Shown: positions 1-13,278, numbered from the stretch's first letter. The stretch: DNA of 64,000 bases from JADHLJ01 sp038146985 (GCA_038146985.1 JAYQSQ010000014.1:248001-312000); one strand, 5' to 3'. Numbers and translations: made by a program. Notes: generated by a model from the letters alone, not told the origin.

Positions 1-250
1 TCACATAGGCGATGGCGTATTGCGGGTCGGTCCGCCGGGTGACGCTGTAGGTATAGATGGTGCCCCTGCCCGACGCTTCGCGCCATTCGGAGTTACCGCT
101 AAAACAATGTGGGCAAATCGCGCGCGGATACCAGTGAGTTTTTCCACAATCGCCGCAATAACGGAGCAGGAACTTGCCTTCTTTCGCCGCCTCCCAGAAC
201 ACCTCGGTTTCCGGGTTGGGATTGGGATCGGGAACCTTGCGTTCGCTCAT
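1..250 (-). CDS. Zn-ribbon/OB-fold (DUF35) protein, 3' end outside window
   Basis: This is the N-terminal 83 codons of a DUF35 protein. The start codon is at 248-250 and the frame runs off the left edge. A rubredoxin-like zinc ribbon is visible, with C32-x2-C35 and C46-x2-C49, followed by the beginning of the OB fold (TIYTYSVTRR). DUF35 proteins are obligate partners of thiolase-like proteins. In the best known examples they form a heterocomplex with SCP2/Ltp2-type aldolases or thiolases and help bind the acyl-CoA. The gene starts 5 bp after the thiolase-like gene in the same direction, so translational coupling is likely. The family assignment is firm; the substrate is unknown. Confidence 0.85.
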   Translation of the reverse strand, partial: MSERKVPDPNPNPETEVFWEAAKEGKFLLRYCGDCGKTHWYPRAICPHCFSGNSEWREASGRGTIYTYSVTRRTDPQYAIAYV

Positions 251-255
251 AAGTC

Positions 256-1425
256 CTACTCCCGCTCGAAGATCAGTGTGGCGCTGCCGTGCCGGGTGCC
301 GAGGCCGCCGCCGGTGCCGTGCGCTAGGGCAATGTCGCAATTCGGGATCTGCACCGCCGGATGCGCCTCGCCGCGCAATTGACGCACCGCTTCGATCACC
401 TTGGTCATGCCGCCCCGGTTCATCGGATGGTTGTTGCAGAGCCCACCGCCGTCGGTGTTGATCGGGAACTTGCCGACCCCGGCGATCAGATTGCCGTCGG
501 AGACGAACTTGCCGCCCTCGCCCTTGCCGCAGAAGCCGAGATCCTCAATCTGCATGACGACGGTGATGGTGAAGCTGTCATAGATCGAGGCGTATTTGAT
601 GTCCTTGTGGCCGACCCCCGCCTCGGCGAAGGCGCGCGGCCCTGACCAGGCGGCACCGGAATAGGAGAGATCGACCGCGCCCGCCATCTGGCCCTTTGGC
701 GCCTCGCCGGCACCGATCAGTTTCACCAGCGGACGCTTCAGGCTCTTGGCGACCTCCTTGCTCGTCACCACCAGCGCGCCGCCACCATCGCTGATCACGC
801 AGCAATCGAGGCGGTGCAGCGGGTCGGTGATCATTGGCGAGTTCACCACATCCTCGACCGTGACCACGTCCCGCAGCATGGCGTTAGGGTTGTGCTGGGC
901 ATGGTGCGAGCAGGCGACCTTGACCCAGGCGAGTTGCTCGCTCGTGGTGCCGAACTCATGCATGTGCCGCATCGCGACCATGGCATAGATGTTGGCCGTG
1001 GTGATCCCGTACGGGTTCTCCCATTGGAAGTCCGCCTGAAGCGGGTTGTCGGCGCGTGGGATCATGCCGCGTTCCTGGCCCTGGCTGCGCGGCCGGCCGG
1101 CGAGCGTGATCAGCGCCACCGAGCATTTGCCGGCGGCGATCGCCTGGGCCGCGTGGGCGACATGGATCATGTGCGAGGAGCCACCAGTGTTGGTGGCATC
1201 CACATGCCGGACCCGGAGGTTCATGTAGTCGACCATGTTGAGTGGCCCGTGGCCCGGCGCGTCGGAGGCGCAGAAATACCCGTCCACGTCGTCCTTGGTC
1301 AGCCCGGCATCCTCAAGCGCGCCCTTGGCGACCTCGGCATGAAGCTGCGCGATCGACTTGTCGGTCGCCAATCGCGTCGGGTGCTCATACGCCCCCATGA
1401 CATAGGCCACACCCTTGGTGCTCAT
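256..1425 (-). CDS. thiolase-family (SCP2/lipid-transfer-like) protein
   Basis: A 389-residue thiolase-fold protein. The frame extends further upstream, but the ATG at 1425 has a purine-rich site (GGAAGGGGAA) just before it and begins MSTKGVAYVMG, as in SCP2-type thiolases. Classical thiolases have a nucleophilic Cys near residue 85. Here that segment reads TNTGGSSH, with no Cys. The C-terminal Cys loop of true thiolases is also replaced, by AHGTGGGLG, although the NNHPMNRGG histidine loop is kept. This is the pattern of non-classical thiolases and retro-aldolases that work with a DUF35 partner. It lies between a ThDP enzyme and the DUF35 gene, so a role in CoA-thioester carbon-carbon cleavage is inferred. 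It may have no ordinary thiolase activity. Confidence 0.85.
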   Translation of the reverse strand: MSTKGVAYVMGAYEHPTRLATDKSIAQLHAEVAKGALEDAGLTKDDVDGYFCASDAPGHGPLNMVDYMNLRVRHVDATNTGGSSHMIHVAHAAQAIAAGKCSVALITLAGRPRSQGQERGMIPRADNPLQADFQWENPYGITTANIYAMVAMRHMHEFGTTSEQLAWVKVACSHHAQHNPNAMLRDVVTVEDVVNSPMITDPLHRLDCCVISDGGGALVVTSKEVAKSLKRPLVKLIGAGEAPKGQMAGAVDLSYSGAAWSGPRAFAEAGVGHKDIKYASIYDSFTITVVMQIEDLGFCGKGEGGKFVSDGNLIAGVGKFPINTDGGGLCNNHPMNRGGMTKVIEAVRQLRGEAHPAVQIPNCDIALAHGTGGGLGTRHGSATLIFERE

Positions 1426-1453
1426 CGCGTTCCCCTTCCCGTTCTCCGCACCG

Positions 1454-3115
1454 TCACCGCGGCACGAATCTGGAGCGGCGTTCCTCGACATTGGCCGCGA
1501 CCTCGATCAGGACCGTACGTCCCTGCCCGTTCAGCCGCCGCGCCTCATGCAGCGCCGGCCCCATCTCTGAAACTTTGGCCACCTTGATGCCGACCGCCCC
1601 CATCCCCTCGGCGATTTTGGCGTAATCGCCATGCATGGTCGAGACCCCGTAGGTCTCGCGCGCTTCGGGCCCGATCGTGCCCTGGGTCGGCCCGGAATAG
1701 GTCGCCATGGCGCTGTTGTTCAGCAGGACAGTGGTGATCGCGGCGCCGGACCGCGCGGCGGTCTCGATATCGGTGCCGGACATCCCGAACGCGCCGTCGC
1801 CCATCAAATTCAGGCAGAACTTGTTCGGTTCGGCCATCTTCGCGCCGATCATGAGCGGAATGCCGAAGCCGAGATGCGTGGTCTTGCCCCAGCCGATGTA
1901 GCTGTGCGGCGTCGTGGCGGTATAGAACGGCACGATCGAGTCCCGAGGCGCGCCGGCATCGTGGGTGACGATGCTGTTCTCCAGATCGAGATTCCGGTTC
2001 AACTCGTGGATCACCCGGTAGTAGCTGAGCGGCTCCTCGTCCGAGTTCAGGACCGGGTTCCATTCGGCCAGCCACTCCGCCTTGACCGCCGCCACGGCGG
2101 CTTCGGTCTTGGCGCGGTCGCCGGCCCCCTTGCCGCCGGTGCGTGACTTCACCTCGTCGATCAGGGCCTGGATGGTCAACAGCGTGTCGCCAACGAGGCC
2201 GACCGCCGCCGCTTCATCCTTGTTGATGTCGTCGGGGTTGACGGTGTTGTGGATGATGGTCTTGGCCCCGCGAATACCCTGTCCGTAGGGCGAGCGGGTA
2301 AGACTGGTGCCGAGGCCGAGCAGAACGTCGCTCTCCGACAGCCAGACATGGGCGGCCTTGGTGGTGGTTCCGCTGCCGGCGCCGAGCGCCAGGGGATGCC
2401 GCTCGTCCATCGCCGACTTGCCGGGCATGGTGCAGAACACCGGTATCGCGGTCAGTTCCGCCAGTTCCCGGAGTTCCTCGGTCGCGCGCGAGAACAGTAC
2501 GCCGGCGCCGGCCCAGATCACCGGTTTCTTCGCCTTCAGCAGCGCGTCGACGGCCGCTGAAATGTCACTCGCCTCGGGCCGCTGCCGGGTGAGTTTCGGC
2601 GATCTGTAGTTTTGGGCCGCCTCCGGCACCTCCTGGCTGCAGACGTCCTGGGTAAGCTCGACCACCACCGGACCCGGGCTGCCGTTGCGCAGCGCGTGGA
2701 AAGCCCGGCGCATCACGTCGCCGACTTGGCTCGGCGAATAGATCGTCTCTATCTGCTTGGCCCAGCCCTGCATGCGCTGGGCTGCATTGAAGTTCGGACG
2801 GACCGAAAGCTGGTTGAGGCTGTTACCACCCAGCATGACCAGGACCGGAATGTTGTCCGCAAAGGCCTGCGAGAGCCCGCCCATGATATTCTCGGCGCCA
2901 GCCTGGGACTGAACCGCGACCACGCCGAAGCGTTGGCGGTCGCTGATCCGGCTGAACCCGTCGGCGGCCATCATGGCACCGCGCTCATGACGGAAGGCGA
3001 TCGGGCGAATCCCGATCTTGGCGACGGCGGAAATCAGCGGGTTGCTCGGAAAGCAGGACATCCACTCAACGCCCTCCTGCTTCAGGATCTGGGCGATATA
3101 GTCAATCCCGTTCAT
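1454..3115 (-). CDS. thiamine diphosphate-dependent enzyme (acetolactate synthase/2-hydroxyacyl-CoA lyase superfamily)
   Basis: A 553-residue three-domain ThDP enzyme. The ATG at 3115 is preceded by GGGAGTGG; an upstream TTG in frame has no such site. The N-terminal PYR domain carries the cofactor-activating glutamate E44 in FRHERGA. The C-terminal domain has the ThDP/Mg motif starting GDGAFGMSG and ending LLNNS. Homologues include acetolactate synthase, sulfoacetaldehyde acetyltransferase, oxalyl-CoA decarboxylase and 2-hydroxyacyl-CoA lyase. Sequence alone does not say which reaction applies. It ends 28 bp before the thiolase-like gene and heads a three-gene operon, which favours a CoA-ester or keto-acid cleavage role over branched-chain amino acid synthesis. 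No regulatory small-subunit gene is adjacent. Confidence 0.85.
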   Translation of the reverse strand: MNGIDYIAQILKQEGVEWMSCFPSNPLISAVAKIGIRPIAFRHERGAMMAADGFSRISDRQRFGVVAVQSQAGAENIMGGLSQAFADNIPVLVMLGGNSLNQLSVRPNFNAAQRMQGWAKQIETIYSPSQVGDVMRRAFHALRNGSPGPVVVELTQDVCSQEVPEAAQNYRSPKLTRQRPEASDISAAVDALLKAKKPVIWAGAGVLFSRATEELRELAELTAIPVFCTMPGKSAMDERHPLALGAGSGTTTKAAHVWLSESDVLLGLGTSLTRSPYGQGIRGAKTIIHNTVNPDDINKDEAAAVGLVGDTLLTIQALIDEVKSRTGGKGAGDRAKTEAAVAAVKAEWLAEWNPVLNSDEEPLSYYRVIHELNRNLDLENSIVTHDAGAPRDSIVPFYTATTPHSYIGWGKTTHLGFGIPLMIGAKMAEPNKFCLNLMGDGAFGMSGTDIETAARSGAAITTVLLNNSAMATYSGPTQGTIGPEARETYGVSTMHGDYAKIAEGMGAVGIKVAKVSEMGPALHEARRLNGQGRTVLIEVAANVEERRSRFVPR

Positions 3116-3308
3116 GGGTCCACTCCCTGCTTGCGCCAATATTAGGTGATCCGAATGCCGGTCGGCCCGGAAAGGTCGGCCAGACTAGCCCGCTGGGAGC
3201 AAACGCGGTAGGGGCCTTGGGTCAATAAGCACGAGGCGGATTCCAGTGAACGATGCACAGAAGGCATGGTCCAGAATTAAGCCTCGGAGACCAAAAGCAC
3301 ATATCGTC

Positions 3309-3334
3309 GTCGGCTTGGCGAAAGGCAGGGCGAC
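3309..3334. repeat. 26-bp imperfect palindrome, second copy at 12385-12410
   Basis: The arms are 3309-3317 and 3326-3334, with one mismatch and one G-T pair, around the 8-nt loop GCGAAAGG. Nineteen bases (3316-3334) are identical to 12392-12410. It lies between the aldo/keto reductase stop and the ThDP gene start, so it could act as a weak terminator or an mRNA-processing hairpin. No strong T tract follows it. Confidence 0.5.
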
Positions 3335-3368
3335 ATCAAGAAGACGGGGACGACGGTTTGAGGCTGAC

Positions 3369-4379
3369 TCAGGGCGTCGGCGCGTCTTCCGGGATCAGGC
3401 CTTCGTGCTTCATTTCGGTCCAGAGGTCCGCCGGGATGTCGGCCCGGATCAGCGCGGCGTTCTCCTCGACCTGGGCCGGGCTGGCCGCGCCAGGGATTAC
3501 CGAGGCGACGGCGGGATGCGCCAGAGGGAACTGCAGGGCGGCGGCCCGCAGATCGACCCCATGGCGCGCGCAGACGCTTTTCAGAGCCTTCGCCTTGGCG
3601 ATCCACTCGGGCGCGGCTTGGCGATAGTTGAACCACACCGGCTGGTCGAGATCCGAAGCGGCGAGGATACCGGAATTGAACGGCCCACCTGTGACGATCT
3701 TCACCCCCTTCTTGAGGCAAAGCGGCAGGAACTCCGGATAGGCGACCTGGTCCAGCAGGGTATAGCGTCCCGCCAACAGAATCACATCGAGATCGAAGCG
3801 TTCCAGAAAACGCGCCGGCATCTCCCACTGGTTCATGCCGGTTCCGATCGCCTTGACGATCCCCTGCTGCTTCATTTCCAGAAGCGCCGGGAAAGCAGTC
3901 GCGACGGCGTCACTTTCCAGATTCTCAACGTCGGGGTCATGCAGGTAGAGAATTTCGGCATGCCCGAGGCCGTGCCGCTCCAGACCTTCCTCCATGGCGC
4001 GAAAGATCCCGTCACGCGAGAGATCGAACCGCGCTTTCAGGCGCGGAAGATCGTCCTCCGGCCAATGTCCCGGATTCTCGTCATCCGGCACCAGCAGACG
4101 CCCGACCTTGGTGGAAAGAACGAAGCTGTTCCGCGGACGGCGTCCGAGCACCTTGCCGAACCGTTTTTCGCTGCGTCCCTGGCCGTACAGCGGCGCCGTG
4201 TCGAAATACCGCACGCCAATCTCGTAGGCATGATCGAGCGTGGCCAGAGCGGTTTCATAGGCGGCGCTCGACCCGTCATCCAACTCGCGCCCGCCGACGA
4301 AGACGCCACCCAGGCCCAAACGACTGATCGCGACACCAGTATCGCCGATCGCGACCCGCTCGAATGGATCAATTCCCAT
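3369..4379 (-). CDS. aldo/keto reductase
   Basis: A 336-residue (alpha/beta)8 NAD(P)H-dependent oxidoreductase. The catalytic tetrad is visible as D60 and Y65 (YFDTAPLYG), K91 (STKVG) and H147 (YLHDPD). The protein is closest in style to the D-threo-aldose 1-dehydrogenase/L-fucose dehydrogenase branch, which carries the GRSEKRFGK signature after the active-site Tyr. The start at 4379 has GGAG eight bases upstream. It is separated from the downstream ThDP operon by about 250 bp containing a hairpin, so it is probably its own transcription unit. It is divergent from the TPR/ATP-grasp gene. Family is certain; substrate is not. Confidence 0.9.
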   Translation of the reverse strand: MGIDPFERVAIGDTGVAISRLGLGGVFVGGRELDDGSSAAYETALATLDHAYEIGVRYFDTAPLYGQGRSEKRFGKVLGRRPRNSFVLSTKVGRLLVPDDENPGHWPEDDLPRLKARFDLSRDGIFRAMEEGLERHGLGHAEILYLHDPDVENLESDAVATAFPALLEMKQQGIVKAIGTGMNQWEMPARFLERFDLDVILLAGRYTLLDQVAYPEFLPLCLKKGVKIVTGGPFNSGILAASDLDQPVWFNYRQAAPEWIAKAKALKSVCARHGVDLRAAALQFPLAHPAVASVIPGAASPAQVEENAALIRADIPADLWTEMKHEGLIPEDAPTP

Positions 4380-4636
4380 GACACAAGCTCCAACGGCATT
4401 TGAAAGTGGCCACGACCGTCACAGGATAGTGCGGCGGCGGCAATTCCAAAATTATTCGGATCGCGCAAGCCCATGACGATTACGCTGCAATCGAAAATAA
4501 CCTACAACGAAATTTCACTAAAAGTTGACAGATCCTTTCCCCGGACGGATCGTGCGTTTAGACTGGAGCCGTAGAAATATCGGGTCCGGCGGGCGGAACA
4601 GGTCGGGTAGTCGAAACGTCTATCATAGACCTGAAC

Positions 4637-5980
4637 GTGAAAGTCGATGGAACGAGCGCGCTGCCAGAACAGTCACCCAGCAAGCACGTGACGCGAGAAC
4701 GCGAGGCGCGCCGACGGCTTCAAGCCGACGAAAAGGATATCGGCGCCCGCGCGGCGCTGGCCGATGCCTTGCTTTGCCAGGACAAACTCCAGGAAGCATC
4801 GCTGGAATTCGCCAAGGTCGCGGTCGCCGATCAGGCGCATCCACAAGCCCATAAGGGTCTGGCGGCGATCGCCAACCATTTCGGTCATCCGAGGCGCGGC
4901 CGGCGCATCATGCGGGATTTCTACGAGCGGGCCCCGGTGGAACTCGATCCCTATGGCGCCGACTTGCCCAAGGCGCAGCAGCCGCAGGCCGTCCTGCAGA
5001 TCCGCGGCTTCGACAAGACCCTCATCATGCTCAGCGGCAGTTCCAAAGGGTCGGTCGGCACGAAACTGCGCGGCGGCCATTTCACCACCAAGTTCCTCCT
5101 GCTCGATCCGCCGTTTCAGGTCCACCGCTTCACGATCTCCCGGGACAACATCCTAAAGCCGGAGATCCTGCCGCCCCATGCGCTGATCCTGAACACCATC
5201 GCCGATGCCGATGTCGAAGGCTCGTCGCTGAAAAGCCTGGCCGAATACCTGAAACAACATCCGGACGAGACCATCATCAACCGTCCCGAACGCGTCGCCG
5301 AGACCGCCCGCGACCGGAATGCCGAACGGCTGGCCGACATCGACGGGCTGACCTTTCCGCGCACCGAGCGGATCCGTTTCGAGAACGCCTCCCCCGACAA
5401 GGTCTCGCGCAAGATCGAGGAGCTGGAATTCACCTATCCCTATCTGATCCGGCGGGTTGGGACCCAGACCGGGCGCAGTTTCGCCCGCATCCGTAGCCGT
5501 GCGGATTTGGACGAATATGTGCAAGAACGTCTGAACTCGACGTATTTCGTGATCGCGTACCGCAAGATCCTCTGGAAGGACCGCCTGTTCCGCAAACTTC
5601 GATTGTTCCATATCGATGGCGCGTTTTTCCCGGTGGTTTGCCATCTCGACAAGGTCTGGAACGTCCATGGCGGCAACCGCAAGATCATCATGCGCGGCGA
5701 CGAAACGCTCATGGCCGAGGAAAAGCGGTTTCTCGCGGACTGGAAAAGCTATGTCGGCGCGGACAATGTGGACCGCATCGAAACCGTCGCGGAGCGAACG
5801 GGGCTCGAGTTCTTCGGCATGGACTTCACCATCGACGCCGACGGAACGCTATTCATCTACGAACTCAATCCGGCGATGCGGCACAGTTTCGACCATGCCC
5901 GCAATTTCCCGTACAAGCTGCCGCACGACAAGGCGATCTCGAACGCGTTCCAGGCGATGATCCTGAAACGGTTTCCGTGA
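4637..5980 (+). CDS. TPR-like N-terminus fused to a C-terminal ATP-grasp domain
   Basis: A 447-residue protein. Residues about 20-95 form TPR-like helical repeats (ARAALADALLCQDKLQEA, HPQAHKGLAAIANHFG). The C-terminal half resembles an ATP-grasp ligase: a nucleotide-binding segment (PYLIRRVGTQTGRSF), then a late metal-binding segment DADGTLFIYELNPAMRHS that matches the E-x-N signature. ATP-grasp enzymes join a carboxylate to an amine or thiol through an acyl phosphate. Here the acceptor is unknown, and the TPR part may bind a protein partner. The start used is GTG at 4637, with only a weak upstream site, so the true start may differ. It stands alone, with about 300 bp before gltB. Confidence 0.75.
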   Translation: MKVDGTSALPEQSPSKHVTREREARRRLQADEKDIGARAALADALLCQDKLQEASLEFAKVAVADQAHPQAHKGLAAIANHFGHPRRGRRIMRDFYERAPVELDPYGADLPKAQQPQAVLQIRGFDKTLIMLSGSSKGSVGTKLRGGHFTTKFLLLDPPFQVHRFTISRDNILKPEILPPHALILNTIADADVEGSSLKSLAEYLKQHPDETIINRPERVAETARDRNAERLADIDGLTFPRTERIRFENASPDKVSRKIEELEFTYPYLIRRVGTQTGRSFARIRSRADLDEYVQERLNSTYFVIAYRKILWKDRLFRKLRLFHIDGAFFPVVCHLDKVWNVHGGNRKIIMRGDETLMAEEKRFLADWKSYVGADNVDRIETVAERTGLEFFGMDFTIDADGTLFIYELNPAMRHSFDHARNFPYKLPHDKAISNAFQAMILKRFP

Positions 5981-6151
5981 GGCCTGCCTGGACGGGATAG
6001 ATTTTGCCGAATTCCGGCGAAATTCAGAATTTCCAGGTCGGAAACAACTCTAAAAAGCCTGGAACTTGGCCAAATTCGGTTCCATGGCGCGCCGAGCCGT
6101 GACAAACGCGAAATTTGCTATAGATTGGCATTCTTGATAAGACCCGCACGT

Positions 6152-6168
6152 TTGACGCGGTGCGTCAA
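6152..6168. promoter_or_regulatory. inverted repeat TTGACGC-N3-GCGTCAA upstream of gltB
   Basis: A perfect 7-bp inverted repeat with a 3-base spacer, about 30 bp downstream of the -10-like element. It could be a repressor or activator site, or a small hairpin at the start of the mRNA. No specific regulator can be named from the sequence. Confidence 0.4.
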
Positions 6169-6195
6169 GGCTCCTTCGAGAGGAGGTCGCGAACC

Positions 6196-6207
6196 ATGCA
6201 ACGTTGA
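6196..6207 (+). other. minimal reading frame (Met-Gln-Arg-stop) with strong Shine-Dalgarno
   Basis: AGGAGG at 6181-6186 is followed nine bases later by ATG CAA CGT TGA. The ribosome-binding site is far better than the one before the gltB start at 6287. A leader peptide controlling gltB translation is possible, or the site may be accidental. Confidence 0.3.
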
Positions 6208-6286
6208 CTTTGGCCGGCTAAGCCCGGTCGGGCCGCGGACGCGACCTTAAAGGGTGAAACGAGTAGATTAGTCGGATACCAAGGCG

Positions 6287-10898
<4,612 letters not shown>

Positions 10899-10900
10899 AC

Positions 10901-12346
10901 ATGGGTAAGATTACGGGTTTCAAGGAGATCGCGCGCCGCGACAGCTCTTACGCGCCGGTCGGCGAACGCATCAGGCATTACCGGGAATTCGTCATTCCCC
11001 TGCCCGAGGAACAATTGCGCGAGCAAGGGGCCCGGTGCATGGATTGCGGCATCCCGTATTGTCACAATGGCTGTCCGGTGAACAACCTGATCCCGGACTG
11101 GAACGACCTGGTCTATGACGGGAACTGGCGGGCCGCCCTCGACGCGCTGCACGCGACCAACAATTTCCCGGAGTTCACCGGCCGGATCTGTCCGGCGCCG
11201 TGCGAGGCGTCCTGCACGCTCAACATCACCGACAATCCGGTCACCATCAAGAACATCGAATGCGCGATCATCGACCGGGGCTGGGAAGAAGGCTGGATCG
11301 AACCGAAGATCTCGCAGCGCCGTACCGGCAAGCGTGTCGCGGTCGTCGGGTCCGGCCCGGCGGGCCTCGCCTGTGCCCAGCAATTGGCCCGGGTCGGCCA
11401 TGCGGTGACGCTGTACGAACGCAATGCCAGGCTTGGCGGGCTGCTGCGCTATGGCATCCCCGATTTCAAGCTTGAGAAGCACCTGATCGACCGTAGGCTC
11501 TCGCAGATGCTGGCCGAGGGCGTGGAGTTCCGCTCCAATGTCGAGGTCGGCGTGACGATTTCGGTCGATGAGGTCCTGTCTGACCATGATGCGGTGGTGC
11601 TGACCGGCGGCTCCGAGGTGCCGCGCGACATGGAGACAACCCCCGGCCGCGAGCTGGACGGCGTCCATTTCGCCATGGATTTCCTGACCCAGCAGAATCG
11701 CCGGGTGGCCGAAGAGCATATCGGGGACAACCGTCCGATCCTGGCTGGCGGCAAGCATGTGGTGGTGATCGGTGGCGGCGATACCGGGTCCGACTGCGTC
11801 GGCACCTCGATCCGTCAGGGCGCCGCCTCGGTGACCCAGATCGAAATCATGCCCAAGCCGCCGGAAGCTGAGAACAAGGCGCTGACCTGGCCGAACTGGC
11901 CGATGAAACTGCGCACCTCCTCCTCCCATCTCGAAGGGGCCGAGCGGGACTGGTCGATCTCCACCCGTGCCTTCAAGGGTGACGGCGGACGGGTCACGAG
12001 CATCGAACTGATCCGCAACCAGTGGGAAACCGGTGCCGACGGGCGCATGTCGATGGTTGAGGTTCCGGGCACCGAGTTCGAGATCAAGGCGGATCTGGTG
12101 TTGTTGGCGATGGGCTTCCTGCACCCGCGGCATGACGGCGCGGTCGATGGCTGCGGCGTCGAAAAGGATGCGCGCGGCAATGTGCTCGCCAATGAGGAGG
12201 ACTACAGGACCTCCCGCGAAGGTGTGTTTGCCGCCGGCGACATGCGCCGCGGCCAGTCGCTGGTCGTCTGGGCAATCCGCGAGGGCCGCCAGGCCGCCCG
12301 CGCCGTCGATACCTATCTGATGGGTGAATCCAGCCTGCCTGGATGA
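10901..12346 (+). CDS. gltD: glutamate synthase small subunit
   Basis: A 481-residue FAD/Fe-S protein that passes electrons from NADPH to GltB. The N-terminus holds the cluster ligands C46, C49, C54 and C58, and C97, C101 and C105. The FAD-binding Rossmann motif VAVVGSGPAGLACA follows near residue 150, and a second nucleotide-binding glycine motif VVVIGGGDTGSDC lies near residue 285. The length is normal and the frame is intact. The start lies 2 bp after the gltB stop, so the two are translated from one message and expected in a 1:1 complex. A stable hairpin lies 38 bp downstream. Confidence 0.96.
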   Translation: MGKITGFKEIARRDSSYAPVGERIRHYREFVIPLPEEQLREQGARCMDCGIPYCHNGCPVNNLIPDWNDLVYDGNWRAALDALHATNNFPEFTGRICPAPCEASCTLNITDNPVTIKNIECAIIDRGWEEGWIEPKISQRRTGKRVAVVGSGPAGLACAQQLARVGHAVTLYERNARLGGLLRYGIPDFKLEKHLIDRRLSQMLAEGVEFRSNVEVGVTISVDEVLSDHDAVVLTGGSEVPRDMETTPGRELDGVHFAMDFLTQQNRRVAEEHIGDNRPILAGGKHVVVIGGGDTGSDCVGTSIRQGAASVTQIEIMPKPPEAENKALTWPNWPMKLRTSSSHLEGAERDWSISTRAFKGDGGRVTSIELIRNQWETGADGRMSMVEVPGTEFEIKADLVLLAMGFLHPRHDGAVDGCGVEKDARGNVLANEEDYRTSREGVFAAGDMRRGQSLVVWAIREGRQAARAVDTYLMGESSLPG

Positions 12347-12384
12347 CGTTGCGGCGGGGCGATCCCGAACACCGCACGCCTCCC

Positions 12385-12410
12385 GTCGCCCTGGCGAAAG
12401 GCAGGGCGAC
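12385..12410. terminator. perfect 9-bp-stem hairpin between convergent gltD and crotonase genes
   Basis: The arms GTCGCCCTG (12385-12393) and CAGGGCGAC (12402-12410) surround the loop GCGAAAGG. It sits between two convergent stop codons, where a two-way terminator would be expected. No long T tract follows on either side. Nineteen bases recur at 3316-3334. Confidence 0.5.
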
Positions 12411-12443
12411 GGAAAATTCTCCTGGCCTTAGCCGCCCCTATCC

Positions 12444-13196
12444 TCAGCGCCCCTTGAAGACCGGTTTGCGTTTTTCGCGGAAGGCGGCGCCGCCTTCCTT
12501 CTGGTCCTCGCTGCGCCGGATCGCCAGCAACTCGCCGCGCGCTAGGGCATGCTGTTCCGACGGGCCCTTCGCTGTCACCGTGTCGCGCACGAAACGCTTC
12601 AGCATGCCCACCACCATCGGCGAGCTGTCCGCGAGGATGCGGGCGTATTCCATCGCCGCCTCGACCTTCTGGACGACCGGGACGACCTTGTTGACCATCC
12701 CGACCTCGTAGGCCCGCTCGGCACTGAAATGCTTGCCGGTCAGCATGAATTCCATGGCGATCTTGTGCGGAATGCGGGCGGCGACACTGGCGATGAGACC
12801 GCCGCAGAACCCCAGTTGAGCCTCGGGATAGAAGAAATCCGTGTTCTCCGCCGCCACCGCGAGATCACAGAACTGCACAAGGCAGAAGGCACCGCCGACA
12901 CAGTAGCCCGCTACCGCCGCGATCACCGGCTTGTCGGTGATCACACCGACGCCGGGCATGCATTCCCAGAGATCCGGGTCGACCGGAGGGTCCTTGATGT
13001 CGGCGCCGACCGAGAACGCCTTGTCGCCCGAACTGGTCAAGACCGCGCACCGGTCGTCTGACTCCCGAAAGCGGATGAAGGCATCGCGCAAATCGGCCAC
13101 CAGCGCGTTGGACAGCGCGTTCATCTTCTCCGGACGGTTGATGGTGATCAACGCGATCCGTTCATTCGACTCATACTTCACCAATCCGTCACTCAT
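12444..13196 (-). CDS. enoyl-CoA hydratase/isomerase (crotonase) family protein
   Basis: A 250-residue crotonase-fold protein. The CoA/oxyanion-hole segments are present as KAFSVGADIKD (residues about 60-70) and GYCVGGAFCLVQFCDLAVA (about 97-115). The acidic residues of true hydratases are only partly conserved, so isomerase, hydrolase or decarboxylase activity is equally possible. The C-terminus (EGGAAFREKRKPVFKGR) is the usual trimerisation tail. The start at 13196 has AGGAAAAG upstream. It is monocistronic and convergent with gltD. Confidence 0.9.
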   Translation of the reverse strand: MSDGLVKYESNERIALITINRPEKMNALSNALVADLRDAFIRFRESDDRCAVLTSSGDKAFSVGADIKDPPVDPDLWECMPGVGVITDKPVIAAVAGYCVGGAFCLVQFCDLAVAAENTDFFYPEAQLGFCGGLIASVAARIPHKIAMEFMLTGKHFSAERAYEVGMVNKVVPVVQKVEAAMEYARILADSSPMVVGMLKRFVRDTVTAKGPSEQHALARGELLAIRRSEDQKEGGAAFREKRKPVFKGR

Positions 13197-13278
13197 GTTT
13201 CGCTTTTCCTAACGCAAGTTGATCGACGCGCGGCCGCCTCTGTCGCCGAGAATAATACCCCGGCTCGTCCCGCAATTC

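Larger units (their letters stand above)
5981..6286 (+). promoter_or_regulatory. gltB upstream region with extended -10-like site and leader elements
   Basis: A 306-bp stretch without a normal gene. It holds a TGCTATAGA extended -10-like element at 6116-6124 (no clear -35), a perfect 7-bp inverted repeat at 6152-6168, and a three-codon reading frame with an ideal ribosome-binding site at 6181-6207. Taken together these suggest a transcribed leader for the gltBD operon. This is inference from sequence only. Confidence 0.4.

Noticed and set aside
3246..4403. Plus-strand frame of 385 codons opposite the aldo/keto reductase
   Set aside because: The minus-strand gene has the full catalytic tetrad; this is its shadow.
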